Source: Bacteroidales bacterium
GTDB taxonomy: Bacteria; Bacteroidota; Bacteroidia; Bacteroidales; UBA3824
Reading direction: 5' to 3'
Assembly (NCBI GenBank): GCA_024401025.1
Contig: JAKSLV010000005.1
Coordinates: forward strand, 1-58,726
DNA: 58,726 nt
In this document: positions 45,907 through 54,609 of the stretch, one piece after another
How positions within the stretch are numbered: position 1 is the stretch's first letter
How the letters are laid out: each line of letters opens with the position of its first letter
The notes under the pieces: model-generated
Databases searched by the model: none
Told to the model about the DNA's origin: nothing
What the model saw: the letters and a program-made list of their open reading frames with translations, nothing else
Program-made: the position numbers and the translations under genes

Positions 45907-47013
45907 ATGAATAACATTGCGCTTATCACCGGTGTTACCGGACAGGACGGCTCGTACCTTAGCGAGTTTCTTTTGGCCAAGGGCTATCAGGTCCATGGCA
46001 TCATCCGACGCAGCTCGGTGGATTTCCGCGAGAGGATCGCGCATCTGGAGGGCACTCCAAACTTCCATCTCCATTACGCCGACATGGGCGATTCCATGTC
46101 GCTCGTAAAACTTGTGGGCAAGGTGAAACCCACCGAGATCTACAACCTTGCCGCTCAGAGCCACGTGCAGGTTTCGTTCGATTCGCCAGAGATTACCGCT
46201 GATGTTGATGCCGTGGGCGTGCTCCGCGTCCTGGAGGCCGTCCGCACCAACCATCTCGAAAACACTTGCAAGATATATCAGGCATCCACATCCGAGCTCT
46301 ACGGCAAAGTGGAGGAAGTGCCTCAGAACGAGAACACTCCATTCCATCCATATTCGCCCTACGCCGTGGCCAAGCTCTACGGATTCTGGATTGTAAAGGA
46401 ATACCGCGAGGCCTACAACATGTTCTGTTGCTCGGGCATACTCTTCAACCACGAGAGCGAGCGCCGTGGCGAAACCTTCGTTACCAGAAAAATCACCCTT
46501 GCCGCCGCGCGCATTGCCCAGGGCAAGCAGGAGAAACTCTACCTCGGCAACCTCTCGTCCTTGCGCGACTGGGGCTACGCCAAGGATTATGTAGAGTGTA
46601 TGTGGCTGATACTTCAGCAGGAGAAACCCGAGGACTTCGTGATTGCTACCGGAGTTCAGCACTCTGTAAGGGAGTTTGCATATTACGCCTTCAAGGCCGC
46701 CGGCATCGAGCTAAGGTTCGAGGGCGAGGGCATGAAGGAGCGTGGAATCTGCGTATCAGGACCCGCCAACCTTGTGGGCAAAACATTGGTGGAAGTATCA
46801 GAAGACTTCTATAGGCCCACCGACGTTGTAAACCTCTGGGGTGATCCATCCAAGGCCAAGCAGAAACTGGGCTGGAATCCTATGACAACATCGTTTCAGC
46901 AGCTGGTTTCCATAATGGTGAAACACGATATGGAAAAGGTGGCCGCCGAGCACGTGGCATCCGTAATGCGCACCAACCTTGCCGAATATCTCGAAAAGGG
47001 CGTTGTATTGTAG
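45907..47013 (+). CDS. gmd: GDP-mannose 4,6-dehydratase
   Basis: The 368-residue SDR enzyme converts GDP-mannose to GDP-4-keto-6-deoxymannose. It has [37 protein letters not shown], the catalytic ASTSELYGK and YAVAKLY (YxxxK), and [16 protein letters not shown]. Its usual partner for GDP-fucose, fcl, does not follow it in the window; another reductase elsewhere or GDP-rhamnose synthesis is possible. It is the last gene of the polysaccharide region. A GAGATG...CGTCTTG palindrome follows its stop. Confidence 0.95.
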   Translation: MNNIALITGVTGQDGSYLSEFLLAKGYQVHGIIRRSSVDFRERIAHLEGTPNFHLHYADMGDSMSLVKLVGKVKPTEIYNLAAQSHVQVSFDSPEITADVDAVGVLRVLEAVRTNHLENTCKIYQASTSELYGKVEEVPQNENTPFHPYSPYAVAKLYGFWIVKEYREAYNMFCCSGILFNHESERRGETFVTRKITLAAARIAQGKQEKLYLGNLSSLRDWGYAKDYVECMWLILQQEKPEDFVIATGVQHSVREFAYYAFKAAGIELRFEGEGMKERGICVSGPANLVGKTLVEVSEDFYRPTDVVNLWGDPSKAKQKLGWNPMTTSFQQLVSIMVKHDMEKVAAEHVASVMRTNLAEYLEKGVVL

Positions 47014-47036
47014 AGATGCGGCCTTGCCACGTCTTG
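47011..47036. repeat. Partial REP-like palindrome after gmd
   Basis: TAGAGATGCGGCCTTGCCAC followed by GTCT closely resembles 28443-28468 after ugd, where the central segment reads CGGCAAGGCCA, as if the loop had been inverted. Confidence 0.5.
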
Positions 47037-47110
47037 TTATGTTTAATTCTCTGTATATCAGTGGTTTCTTTTTTCTGCAACTTTTTTTCGACTTAAAACC
47101 GCTAATTTTT

Positions 47111-47142
47111 TTTGTAATCTGTTTTTAATTTATTAAATTTGC
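47111..47142 (+). promoter_or_regulatory. purB promoter
   Basis: TTTG at 47111-47114, a 19-base spacer and TAAATTTGC at 47134-47142, 22 bases before the ATG. Confidence 0.7.
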
Positions 47143-47164
47143 AGAAAATTTTTACACAACAACA

Positions 47165-48508
47165 ATGATATTATCTGAACTTACAGCCATATCACCCGTA
47201 GATGGCCGCTACCGCAGCAAGGATGTGGAGCTGGCCGAGTATTTCTCGGAGTTTGGTCTTATTAAATATAGAGTATTGGTGGAGGTGGAGTACTTCATAG
47301 CACTCTGTGAGCTTCCAGTGCCTCAGCTCAAGGATTTCGACAAGTCGCTTTTCAAGCCCTTGAGAATGGTCTACAGAAAGTTTCAGGAAGCCGACGCTCT
47401 CAGGATTAAGGAGATTGAGAAAACAACCAATCACGACGTAAAGGCAGTGGAGTATTTCTTGCGTGAGAAATTCGACGAGCTTAATATTCCTCAGTACAAG
47501 TCGTTTATCCACTTCGGCCTTACCTCTCAGGATATCAACAACACCTCTATACCTTATTCGGTACAGCAGGCTGTTACCAACGTATATTATCCAGAGATCG
47601 AGAAGCTTCTCGTGGACCTTATACACAAGGCCGGCGAGTGGGCTGATGTTTCCATGCTTGCACGTACCCACGGTCAGCCTGCCAGCCCTACACGCCTCGG
47701 CAAGGAGATAGAGGTTTATGTGGAGCGTCTTCAGAATCAGCTCGGACTTCTCCGTCTTGTGCCATATTCGGCCAAGTTCGGCGGCGCCACCGGCAACTTC
47801 AACGCCCACCATGTGGCATATCCCGAGATCGACTGGATTACATTCGCCAACAGCTTTGTAAACCACGTGCTTGGTCTCGAGCGCTCCCAGGTTACCACTC
47901 AGATAGAGCATTACGACAATTTTGCTGCTTTCTGCGATGCCATGAAGCGCATCAACACCATCCTCATCGACCTTTGCCGCGATATCTGGATGTACATTTC
48001 GATGAACTACTTCAAGCAGAAACTCAAAGCCGGCGAGGTTGGATCTTCTGCTATGCCTCATAAGGTAAACCCTATCGACTTCGAGAACGCCGAGGGCAAC
48101 CTTGGAATGGCCAATGCCATATTCACTCACCTGGCTCAGAAGCTGCCTATCTCGCGTCTTCAGCGCGACCTCACCGACAGCACCGTTCTCCGCAACGTGG
48201 GTGTTCCTATCGGTCATACTCTTGTGGCCATCAAGTCGCTCATGAAGGGTCTCGGCAAGCTTATCCTCCACAAGGAGAGCATCGACGCCGACCTGGAGGC
48301 CAACTGGGCAGTATGCGCCGAGGCCATCCAGACCATCATGCGCCGCGAGGAGATTCCTAACGCTTACGAAAAGCTCAAGGAGCTTACACGAGTTAACCGT
48401 CAGATCACCAAGGAGGATATCCACAACTTCATCGCCAACCTCGATGTTTCGGATTCCATCAAGGCAGAGATGTACAAGATATCTCCATTCTCTTACACAG
48501 GAATTTAG
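47165..48508 (+). CDS. purB: Adenylosuccinate lyase
   Basis: The 447-residue enzyme of the fumarase/aspartase superfamily acts twice in purine synthesis, releasing fumarate from SAICAR and from adenylosuccinate. The E. coli-type sequence shows ISPVDGRY at the start, the catalytic-His region ARTHGQPASPTRLGKE, and the superfamily signature GSSAMPHKVNPIDFENAEGN. It stands alone with a strong promoter and terminator. Confidence 0.97.
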   Translation: MILSELTAISPVDGRYRSKDVELAEYFSEFGLIKYRVLVEVEYFIALCELPVPQLKDFDKSLFKPLRMVYRKFQEADALRIKEIEKTTNHDVKAVEYFLREKFDELNIPQYKSFIHFGLTSQDINNTSIPYSVQQAVTNVYYPEIEKLLVDLIHKAGEWADVSMLARTHGQPASPTRLGKEIEVYVERLQNQLGLLRLVPYSAKFGGATGNFNAHHVAYPEIDWITFANSFVNHVLGLERSQVTTQIEHYDNFAAFCDAMKRINTILIDLCRDIWMYISMNYFKQKLKAGEVGSSAMPHKVNPIDFENAEGNLGMANAIFTHLAQKLPISRLQRDLTDSTVLRNVGVPIGHTLVAIKSLMKGLGKLILHKESIDADLEANWAVCAEAIQTIMRREEIPNAYEKLKELTRVNRQITKEDIHNFIANLDVSDSIKAEMYKISPFSYTGI

Positions 48509-48531
48509 TAAATAACTTTTCAGAATACAAG

Positions 48532-48567
48532 AAAGCGAATTTTTTTAATAAAAATTCGCTTTTTTTG
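48532..48567 (+). terminator. purB terminator
   Basis: AGCGAATTTTTT pairs with AAAAATTCGCT across a 3-4 base loop, followed by seven T. Confidence 0.8.
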
Positions 48568-48582
48568 TTATTACAAAGTTGT

Positions 48583-48591
48583 TATATTTGT
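48583..48591 (+). promoter_or_regulatory. Promoter -7 box of the DUF4159 gene
   Basis: TATATTTGT lies 22 bases before the ATG. The -33 region falls in the purB terminator T-run and lacks a clear TTG. Confidence 0.45.
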
Positions 48592-48613
48592 AAACCTTTT
48601 ACTGTTTATTTCT

Positions 48614-49270
48614 ATGCGCGGTTTTATAATTATGTTGTTGATGTCTTGGATTGGTTTGGGCGTTGCCGATGCCCAGAGCCTCAAGATTGCGTTGCTGAAA
48701 TATTCCGGCGGCGGCGATTGGTATGCCAATCCCACATCGTTGCCCAACCTCGTGAATTTCTGCAACCAGAACCTCCATACACGGATCTCCAGCGATATCC
48801 CCACCGTGGAGCCGGGCAGCGCTGAGATTTTCACCTATCCATACGTCCACGCCACGGGCCACGGAAACATCATCTTCAGCAATGCCGATGTGGAGAATCT
48901 CCGTAGATACCTTATAGCCGGCGGTTTCTTCCATTTCGACGACAACTACGGCACCAAGGATTTCGTCTTCCGCGAGATGGCCAAGGTTTTCCCCGAGTGC
49001 GAGATGGTGGAGCTGCCTTCCAACTTCGACCTCTTCCATCAGACGTATCAGTTCCCGAACGGACTCCCCAAAATCCATGAGCACGACAATCACGCGCCCG
49101 TGGCCTACGCCATTTTCTACGAGGGCCGCATGGTGTTCCTCTACACCTGGGAGTGCGACCTCGGCGATGGCTGGGAAGATCCCGCCGTGCATGGCGACAC
49201 TCAGGAGGCGCATCAGAAGGCCCTCCAGATGGGTGCGAACATCATTCAATACGTTTTCAATCATAACTAA
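48614..49270 (+). CDS. DUF4159 exported protein
   Basis: The 218-residue protein has a signal peptide (cleavage near ADAQ) and the DUF4159 body: LKYSGGGDWYANPTSLPNL, ATGHGNIIFS, YLIAGGFFHFDDNYG and VFPECEMVELP. The domain resembles a glutamine-amidotransferase-like or Rossmann fold found in Bacteroidota and other groups; no enzymatic role is established. It may act in the periplasm. A 169-base gap with CACAGATAACACAGAT repeats follows. Confidence 0.8.
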   Translation: MRGFIIMLLMSWIGLGVADAQSLKIALLKYSGGGDWYANPTSLPNLVNFCNQNLHTRISSDIPTVEPGSAEIFTYPYVHATGHGNIIFSNADVENLRRYLIAGGFFHFDDNYGTKDFVFREMAKVFPECEMVELPSNFDLFHQTYQFPNGLPKIHEHDNHAPVAYAIFYEGRMVFLYTWECDLGDGWEDPAVHGDTQEAHQKALQMGANIIQYVFNHN

Positions 49271-49439
49271 CATAACTTCTACGAATTGTTTTTATCGCAC
49301 AGATAACACAGATAACACAGATTTTTCACAGATTGTTTTTTATTTTGCGTGATATTTTATATATAGATAATAAAATCAGTGTTGTCAGTGTCATCTGTGC
49401 GGCCCAAAAAATAATTCCTTACGCTTAAATATTATCTAT

Positions 49440-51017
49440 ATGAGACACTTTTTTATAATTATAATTTCGTTGCTGATGCTTCAGTTTCCTGCTGAGGCTG
49501 CTGCTCAGAACACCTTCAGCAACTACGGCAAGGTTTCTGAAAAGGATTTCGAGCCCACGGCTTTCGACCAGGCCGGCTACGACGCCGTTATCCTCATCAA
49601 CGAGAAAAACATGTATTTCGATCAGTACCGTGGCGATCTGATGCTTTTCAGCACATTCCATATAAGGATCAAGGTTCTCAAGGACGGATTCTCCGATCCC
49701 GATTTTTTCACCGTAAGATACTCCGGCCGTCATGACTACGAATGTTGCATAGGCAACAAGTGCAGCATCTACACCAAGAGCGGCGCCAAGATTTCCAAGA
49801 CCAAGCTAAAGATGAGCGCCACCAAAACCTATCAGCGCGATTCGCTCGAAAGCTGGCAGACAATGGATTTGCCAAGCCTTAGCCGTGGTCAGATCATCGA
49901 CTGGGAATTTACCGTGGCGTCGTTCGATTTCCTGATGCCTGATATCTGCAAGTTCAACAGCAAGTACCCCTCGGTGGCAAACCTTCTGGTGGCCAATTTC
50001 CCGTATTTCATGCAATACAAATACGATCTCCGTGGGTCTGATACTCTCTCAATTTACCACACCCGCACCGACGATTACGTTTCCGTAAATTACGAGGAGC
50101 GCACATACGTTGGCTCCACTGCCCACAACACCAGGCCCATACATTTCAGGTTCAATTCAGTGTTGGATTCGTTCAAGGTTTTCAACACCGTGCCTGTCGA
50201 CGTGTTGCCGGTAAATGAGCGGCATCCGCTCTATGGCACGGCATCAGTGAGGATGAAGGCCGCCCGTGTTACCCAGGGCATCGGCTACACCGGAGCGTAT
50301 TTCAATGCCTGGAAGAGTCTTACGCATCTCTTGTATGTGTATGCCGATCCCGACAAGCGTTTCCTCTCGCGCCATGAGGCCCTGCACGAGTTCAGCGTTT
50401 CAGGATATGTGGTGGTGGAATCCCAAAACTGGGAGCGTCTGCGCAAGCGTCTCTACCGCGATCCGCGATTCTGGAAGCCGCTGATAAAGTTCAACGATTT
50501 TCCGCCAAGCCTCAGCCACCTGATGGATCCCGACGAGGACCCCGACACTATGCGCGTGGTGCGCGATGTAATGAAGCATGTATCAGAAACCTACAAATGG
50601 AACCATCAGTACGCCAATCATTTATCGAACGGTTTCAAGGGCCTGAAGCTTACCCAATCCGGCAACAGCGCCGAGATAAACCTGATGCTGGTGTCGTATC
50701 TAAGGCATTATGGAGTAAATGCCGTGCCGGTGCTGGCCGCCACAAGCGATTACGGCGATGTGGATTCGTCATACGCCAACATGCAGCAGTTCAATACCGT
50801 TTTGGCCATGGTGAAGCTGGGCCAGGTATCAGCCGACAACAGAGAGGTCTACCTTTTGCTGGACGCCACGCAGCCCTATACAGGAAACGTAAGCCTCAGC
50901 CCGATGAGAAAAGAAGAGCTGATGTGGGTGGTGGATGCCGACCGCGCGTTTTTTGTGGAGTACACCGGCGATACGGGCGATACGTATAATGCAAAAAAAA
51001 TATCGGCTGATGATTGA
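49440..51017 (+). CDS. DUF3857/transglutaminase-like exported protein
   Basis: The 525-residue protein has a signal peptide ending AAAQ, a beta-rich DUF3857-like N-terminal half (about 40-260) and a transglutaminase-fold segment (about 370-490) with GNSAEINLMLVSYLRHYGVN and MQQFNTVLAMV. The Cys of an active transglutaminase is replaced in the GNSAEIN position, so it is probably non-catalytic. Relatives in Bacteroidota are often somewhat longer. Function unknown; periplasmic or outer-membrane association is likely. Confidence 0.75.
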   Translation: MRHFFIIIISLLMLQFPAEAAAQNTFSNYGKVSEKDFEPTAFDQAGYDAVILINEKNMYFDQYRGDLMLFSTFHIRIKVLKDGFSDPDFFTVRYSGRHDYECCIGNKCSIYTKSGAKISKTKLKMSATKTYQRDSLESWQTMDLPSLSRGQIIDWEFTVASFDFLMPDICKFNSKYPSVANLLVANFPYFMQYKYDLRGSDTLSIYHTRTDDYVSVNYEERTYVGSTAHNTRPIHFRFNSVLDSFKVFNTVPVDVLPVNERHPLYGTASVRMKAARVTQGIGYTGAYFNAWKSLTHLLYVYADPDKRFLSRHEALHEFSVSGYVVVESQNWERLRKRLYRDPRFWKPLIKFNDFPPSLSHLMDPDEDPDTMRVVRDVMKHVSETYKWNHQYANHLSNGFKGLKLTQSGNSAEINLMLVSYLRHYGVNAVPVLAATSDYGDVDSSYANMQQFNTVLAMVKLGQVSADNREVYLLLDATQPYTGNVSLSPMRKEELMWVVDADRAFFVEYTGDTGDTYNAKKISADD

Positions 51018-51044
51018 AAATCCCGTTTTTTTGATTAATTTTGC
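51014..51044 (+). promoter_or_regulatory. Ornithine carbamoyltransferase promoter
   Basis: TTG at 51014-51016, a 19-base spacer and TAATTTTGC at 51036-51044. Confidence 0.65.
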
Positions 51045-51071
51045 ATCGTATTTTTATAAAATAGAAAAATT

Positions 51072-52079
51072 ATGACGGTAAATCTGAAAAACAGAAGTCT
51101 GTTGAAGCTGCTTGATTTCACATCGGAGGAAATCAATTTCATGCTTGACCTTTCCGCAGACTTGAAAAAACAGAAGGCAGAGGGCAAAGAGGTTCAACAC
51201 ATGAAGGGCAAGAACATAGCCCTGATTTTCGAGAAGACATCATCGCGCACCAGATGCGCTTTTGAGGTGGCCGCCGCCGACCAGGGTGCACACACCGTAT
51301 ATATTACACCTTCGGGTAGCCAGATAGGACACAAGGAATCGGTAGAGGATACCGCAAGGGTGTTCGGCAGAATGTTCGACGCCATAGAGTACCGCGGTTT
51401 TGCTCAGAAAACCGTGGAGACATTGGCCGAGTACAGCAAGAAGCCTGTTTTCAACGGCTTGACCAACGAGTTTCATCCTACTCAGGCCCTGGCCGACCTC
51501 CTTACAATGAGGGAACATTCAGGCAAGGCCGATAAGGACATTAAGTTTGCTTTCCTTGGCGATATCCACAGCAACACCAGCAATTCCCTTTTGGTGATTG
51601 CCGCCAAGCTGGGTATGGATATCCGTCTCGTGGGTCCCAAGGACCTGTTCCCAAATGCTGAGCTTGTGGATACTTGCAAGGCCATTGCCGCACATACCGG
51701 CGCCAGAATCACCATCACCGAGGATATCGAGGAAGGCGTAAAGGATTGCGATTTCCTATATACTGATGTTTGGGTTTCGATGGGCGAGCCTCACGATGTA
51801 TGGTCGCTCCGCATCAAGCTCCTTACACCATACCGCATCGACAGCAAGATGATGGCCCTCACCGGCAACAAGAACGTGAAGTTCATGCACTGTTTGCCTG
51901 CGTTCCACGACCTCAACACCAAGACAGGTCAGGAGATTTACGAGCGCTTCGGCATCGACTGCATGGAGGTTACCCACGAGGTGTTCGAGAGCGAGGCCAG
52001 CATCGTGTTCGACGAGGCCGAAAACCGCCTCCACACCATCAAGGCCGTGATGGTGGCATCGCTGGGCGACATTTATTAA
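51072..52079 (+). CDS. argF: Ornithine carbamoyltransferase
   Basis: The 335-residue enzyme transfers the carbamoyl group from carbamoyl phosphate to ornithine, giving citrulline. It has the phosphate-binding [26 protein letters not shown], the ornithine SMG loop VWVSMGEP and HCLPAFHD. It is of the E. coli ArgF/ArgI or ArcB type; many Bacteroidetes use a divergent N-succinylornithine enzyme instead. No deiminase or other arginine genes are adjacent, so biosynthetic versus catabolic use is open. Confidence 0.92.
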   Translation: MTVNLKNRSLLKLLDFTSEEINFMLDLSADLKKQKAEGKEVQHMKGKNIALIFEKTSSRTRCAFEVAAADQGAHTVYITPSGSQIGHKESVEDTARVFGRMFDAIEYRGFAQKTVETLAEYSKKPVFNGLTNEFHPTQALADLLTMREHSGKADKDIKFAFLGDIHSNTSNSLLVIAAKLGMDIRLVGPKDLFPNAELVDTCKAIAAHTGARITITEDIEEGVKDCDFLYTDVWVSMGEPHDVWSLRIKLLTPYRIDSKMMALTGNKNVKFMHCLPAFHDLNTKTGQEIYERFGIDCMEVTHEVFESEASIVFDEAENRLHTIKAVMVASLGDIY

Positions 52080-52112
52080 TTTCCAGGATTAGATTTCTAG
52101 TTTTTTTGTTTG

Positions 52113-52148
52113 GGGCTGCGCATTTGTGGGCGCAGCCCTTTTTTTTTA
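52113..52148 (+). terminator. argF terminator
   Basis: GGGCTGCGC at 52113-52121 pairs perfectly with GCGCAGCCC at 52130-52138 over an 8-base loop, followed by ten T. Confidence 0.9.
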
Positions 52149-52170
52149 TTATTATCTTAACATTTATATG

Positions 52171-52202
52171 TTGCTATTACGGGATTTTCTTATTACCTTT
52201 GC
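52171..52202 (+). promoter_or_regulatory. corA leader promoter
   Basis: TTG at 52171-52173, a 20-base spacer and TACCTTTGC at 52194-52202 predict a transcript starting near 52209, giving a leader of about 140 bases before corA. Confidence 0.65.
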
Positions 52203-52232
52203 ACTATAATAAACATAAATAGTTTTCATCTT

Positions 52233-52301
52233 ATGGACGGAGACCCTTATAATTCTGATACTACTAATTGGCCCTTCGCGCATGGGAGACCTCTTTTATA
52301 A
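52233..52301 (+). CDS. Leader mini-ORF 1 upstream of corA
   Basis: A 22-codon frame in the corA leader encodes MDGDPYNSDTTNWPFAHGRP plus LL. It starts with acidic residues and an early Pro. Acidic/Pro-rich leader peptides such as MgtL of enterobacteria make translation sensitive to Mg2+, so a regulatory role is plausible but unproven. It overlaps mini-ORF 2 by 20 bases in another frame. Confidence 0.35.
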   Translation: MDGDPYNSDTTNWPFAHGRPLL

Positions 52302-52353
52302 TAAAGGTGCTCCTTGGTGGAGCGCTCTAATATGGAGGTTTTTTAGAAAATGA
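52282..52353 (+). CDS. Leader mini-ORF 2, coupled to corA
   Basis: A 23-codon frame encodes MGDLFYNKGAPWWSALIWRF plus FRK and ends in a TGA overlapping the corA ATG (ATGA). The peptide is Trp-rich and hydrophobic with a basic end. Together with mini-ORF 1 it fills the leader from 52233 to the corA start, suggesting translational control. Confidence 0.35.
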   Translation: MGDLFYNKGAPWWSALIWRFFRK

Positions 52354-53291
52354 TACAATTGTACAGAAGTTTCCTTGGAACCGAGAAAATCCAGGAACTT
52401 GACAGCAACTGCTGGGTACACTGTGTGCAGCCCGACAGCGAGGAGGTTAACATCCTGCAGGAGGAATACCATGTGTCGCAGGAGATTATCCAGGACATAC
52501 TGGATAACGACGAGCGTCCGCGTTACGAGACCGACGACGACTACAACATGGTGATTCTGCGTATCCCAGTGGAGGAGCAGGTGCCTGGCAACAATGGCAA
52601 CACCTACACCACATATCCGCTTGGTGTTATCATGTTCGACGATTATACGGTTACCATCTGCAATGTGCCAAACAACGTTCTTCCAGTGGCGCAGCCCTCG
52701 GTGTATAGAAATTCCAGCCAGCCTGTATACGACGTGGTAAACTTTACGCTAAACCTCTTTATCCGCAGCGCCAACTCGTTCATGTATTATCTGCGTCAGA
52801 TATACAAGCATACATCTTTGATAGAGGCCGAGATAGAGCACGCCATCAGCAACAAGGTGCTTTCCAGATTGCTGATGCTTCAGAAATGTCTCGTGTTTTT
52901 CCAGACATCGCTTAAATCAAACGAGGCGGTTTTGGCCAAGTTCAAGAACAGCCGCCGCTCCAGCATTTCCGAGATGAACGAGGACCTCTTCGAGGACGCC
53001 CTCATCGAAACCAAGCAGGCCGTAGAGATGAGCAACATCTATTACAACATCCAGACCAGCCTTAAGGACACTTTCGACTCGGTAATCTCCAACAACCTAA
53101 ACCAGGTGATGAAGAAGATGACCTCGGTTTCCATCATCCTCATGATACCTACCCTTGTGGCCAGCTTCTACGGCATGAACGTCCGCAACGGCTGGGAAGA
53201 GGAGTGGTGGGCCATGCCGGTGGTGGTGCTGTTCTCCATACTGGCTTCGGGTGCCGGAATCCTCATTTCCAAAAAGAAAGACTGGTTCTGA
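52350..53291 (+). CDS. corA: CorA-family magnesium/divalent cation transporter
   Basis: The 313-residue protein has an alpha/beta cytosolic domain (about 1-150), a long helix bundle (about 150-255) and two C-terminal membrane segments. The pore signature YGMN follows the first (TLVASFYGMNVRNG), and a basic end KKKDW completes the protein. CorA forms pentamers that import Mg2+. The start codon overlaps the stop of leader mini-ORF 2. Confidence 0.93.
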   Translation: MIQLYRSFLGTEKIQELDSNCWVHCVQPDSEEVNILQEEYHVSQEIIQDILDNDERPRYETDDDYNMVILRIPVEEQVPGNNGNTYTTYPLGVIMFDDYTVTICNVPNNVLPVAQPSVYRNSSQPVYDVVNFTLNLFIRSANSFMYYLRQIYKHTSLIEAEIEHAISNKVLSRLLMLQKCLVFFQTSLKSNEAVLAKFKNSRRSSISEMNEDLFEDALIETKQAVEMSNIYYNIQTSLKDTFDSVISNNLNQVMKKMTSVSIILMIPTLVASFYGMNVRNGWEEEWWAMPVVVLFSILASGAGILISKKKDWF

Positions 53292-53333
53292 TGCCGCCCC
53301 ATACATTGATTTCAACAATTATTAAATAATATT

Positions 53334-54554
53334 ATGAAGAGTTCTATCATCAAGTCCCTGATGCTGGGGGCTTCTGTATCGCTTCCGCTGTTTTCTTGCA
53401 ATAGCGGCAACGGATTTGTGTTGGAAGGCAGCTGCGCGGCCGATGTCTCCGATTCGGTATATCTTCTCTACGTAAGCGGCGACAATCTGGAGTTTCCTGA
53501 TGCTGCCCTTCCTGTTGACACCATACGTATAAACACTTCCGGCAAAACTTTCTCATGGCAGACCAACCAGTATCAGGACCTGCGTTTTGCCACACTTGTT
53601 CCGCTATCCGGCAACAGGCAGAACCGCCGAAACACTGTAAATTTCCCGCTGTGTCCGGGCGAGAAGCTTCAGCTCTCCATCAAGGGCGATTATTTCGAGT
53701 TCGACGGCTCGGCGTTCTATCACGATTGGAGGGCGCTCAGCGATTCGCTTCAGGCCATTCAGGACAAGGCTGCTCCCATTCGTGAGCGTTTCGATGCGTG
53801 CATGAAGGAGGCTGAGGCTTCCATAGATCCCGATACCGGCGAGCCAGACAGCGTTATCTACGCCGAGCTGATGAAGCTGAACGTCCAGATGATTAAATTC
53901 GAGGAACTCTATCAGACTATGCCTTCCAGATACATGAAGGCTCATCCCGATTCCGACGGCGACATTGCCTTGCTGGGCACCACCGAATATCCATTGCGCG
54001 ATTCGCTCTACATGAAGAGCAAGAAGGTGCTTAACGGCCGTATCAGAAAACTGGTGGAGAAATCGATAGCCGACCAGCAGAAAAAACTGGTGGACAACTA
54101 TGTAAGACAGATGAATCTGAGAAAAGCCGCCGACGAAACCCGCGAAGGCATGAAGTTTGCCGATTTCGAGGCCGAATATGAGGGTAAGCATCAGAAACTG
54201 AGTGATTATGTGGGCCGCGGCAAGTATATGCTGGTATGTTTCTGGGCCAGCTGGAGCAATTCGTGCCAGGAAGAGATTCCTACCCTGAACGACGTATACA
54301 GCAAATACAAGAGCGACAAGTTCGATATGCTGGGAGTGCCATCCAACGACGAAGCCCTGGACGCATTGCAGGCAATCCACGATGCCAATATCGCTTATCC
54401 CCAGATATTGAACGCCAAGGACGCCGGCCTTTTGGCATACGGCATCACCAGCATTCCGTCGATAATCCTCTTTGCGCCCGACGGCACAATAGTGGCACGT
54501 GCGTTGAGAGGCAAAAAAATAGAGGAAGCTGTAAAGAGCGCACTCAATAAATAA
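53334..54554 (+). CDS. Thioredoxin-fold lipoprotein with SNSC in place of CxxC (DUF4369/TlpA-like)
   Basis: The 406-residue lipoprotein (signal ending LFSC) has an N-terminal DUF4369-like beta domain (about 30-150), a helical linker (150-270) and a C-terminal TlpA/AhpC-like thioredoxin domain. The active-site segment reads FWASWSNSCQEEIP: Ser308 replaces the first Cys and Cys311 remains. It could not perform normal dithiol exchange; a binding or peroxidase-like role is possible. The next gene is a paralogue with an intact motif. Confidence 0.8.
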   Translation: MKSSIIKSLMLGASVSLPLFSCNSGNGFVLEGSCAADVSDSVYLLYVSGDNLEFPDAALPVDTIRINTSGKTFSWQTNQYQDLRFATLVPLSGNRQNRRNTVNFPLCPGEKLQLSIKGDYFEFDGSAFYHDWRALSDSLQAIQDKAAPIRERFDACMKEAEASIDPDTGEPDSVIYAELMKLNVQMIKFEELYQTMPSRYMKAHPDSDGDIALLGTTEYPLRDSLYMKSKKVLNGRIRKLVEKSIADQQKKLVDNYVRQMNLRKAADETREGMKFADFEAEYEGKHQKLSDYVGRGKYMLVCFWASWSNSCQEEIPTLNDVYSKYKSDKFDMLGVPSNDEALDALQAIHDANIAYPQILNAKDAGLLAYGITSIPSIILFAPDGTIVARALRGKKIEEAVKSALNK

Positions 54555-54563
54555 TTTTTTTAT

Positions 54564-54572
54564 TAACTTTGC
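54564..54572 (+). promoter_or_regulatory. Promoter -7 box for the second thioredoxin-fold gene
   Basis: TAACTTTGC, 37 bases before the ATG; no clear TTG at -33. Confidence 0.5.
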
Positions 54573-54609
54573 CCACGACAATTTTGTCACAAAATTTTAA
54601 ATCTATAAC

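Noticed and set aside
47192-48424. 410-codon open frame opposite purB
   Set aside because: Same reasoning: shadow of a well-recognised enzyme gene.
52203-52350. M-box magnesium riboswitch before corA
   Set aside because: I could not find the conserved M-box segments; the leader is better described by two mini-ORFs.
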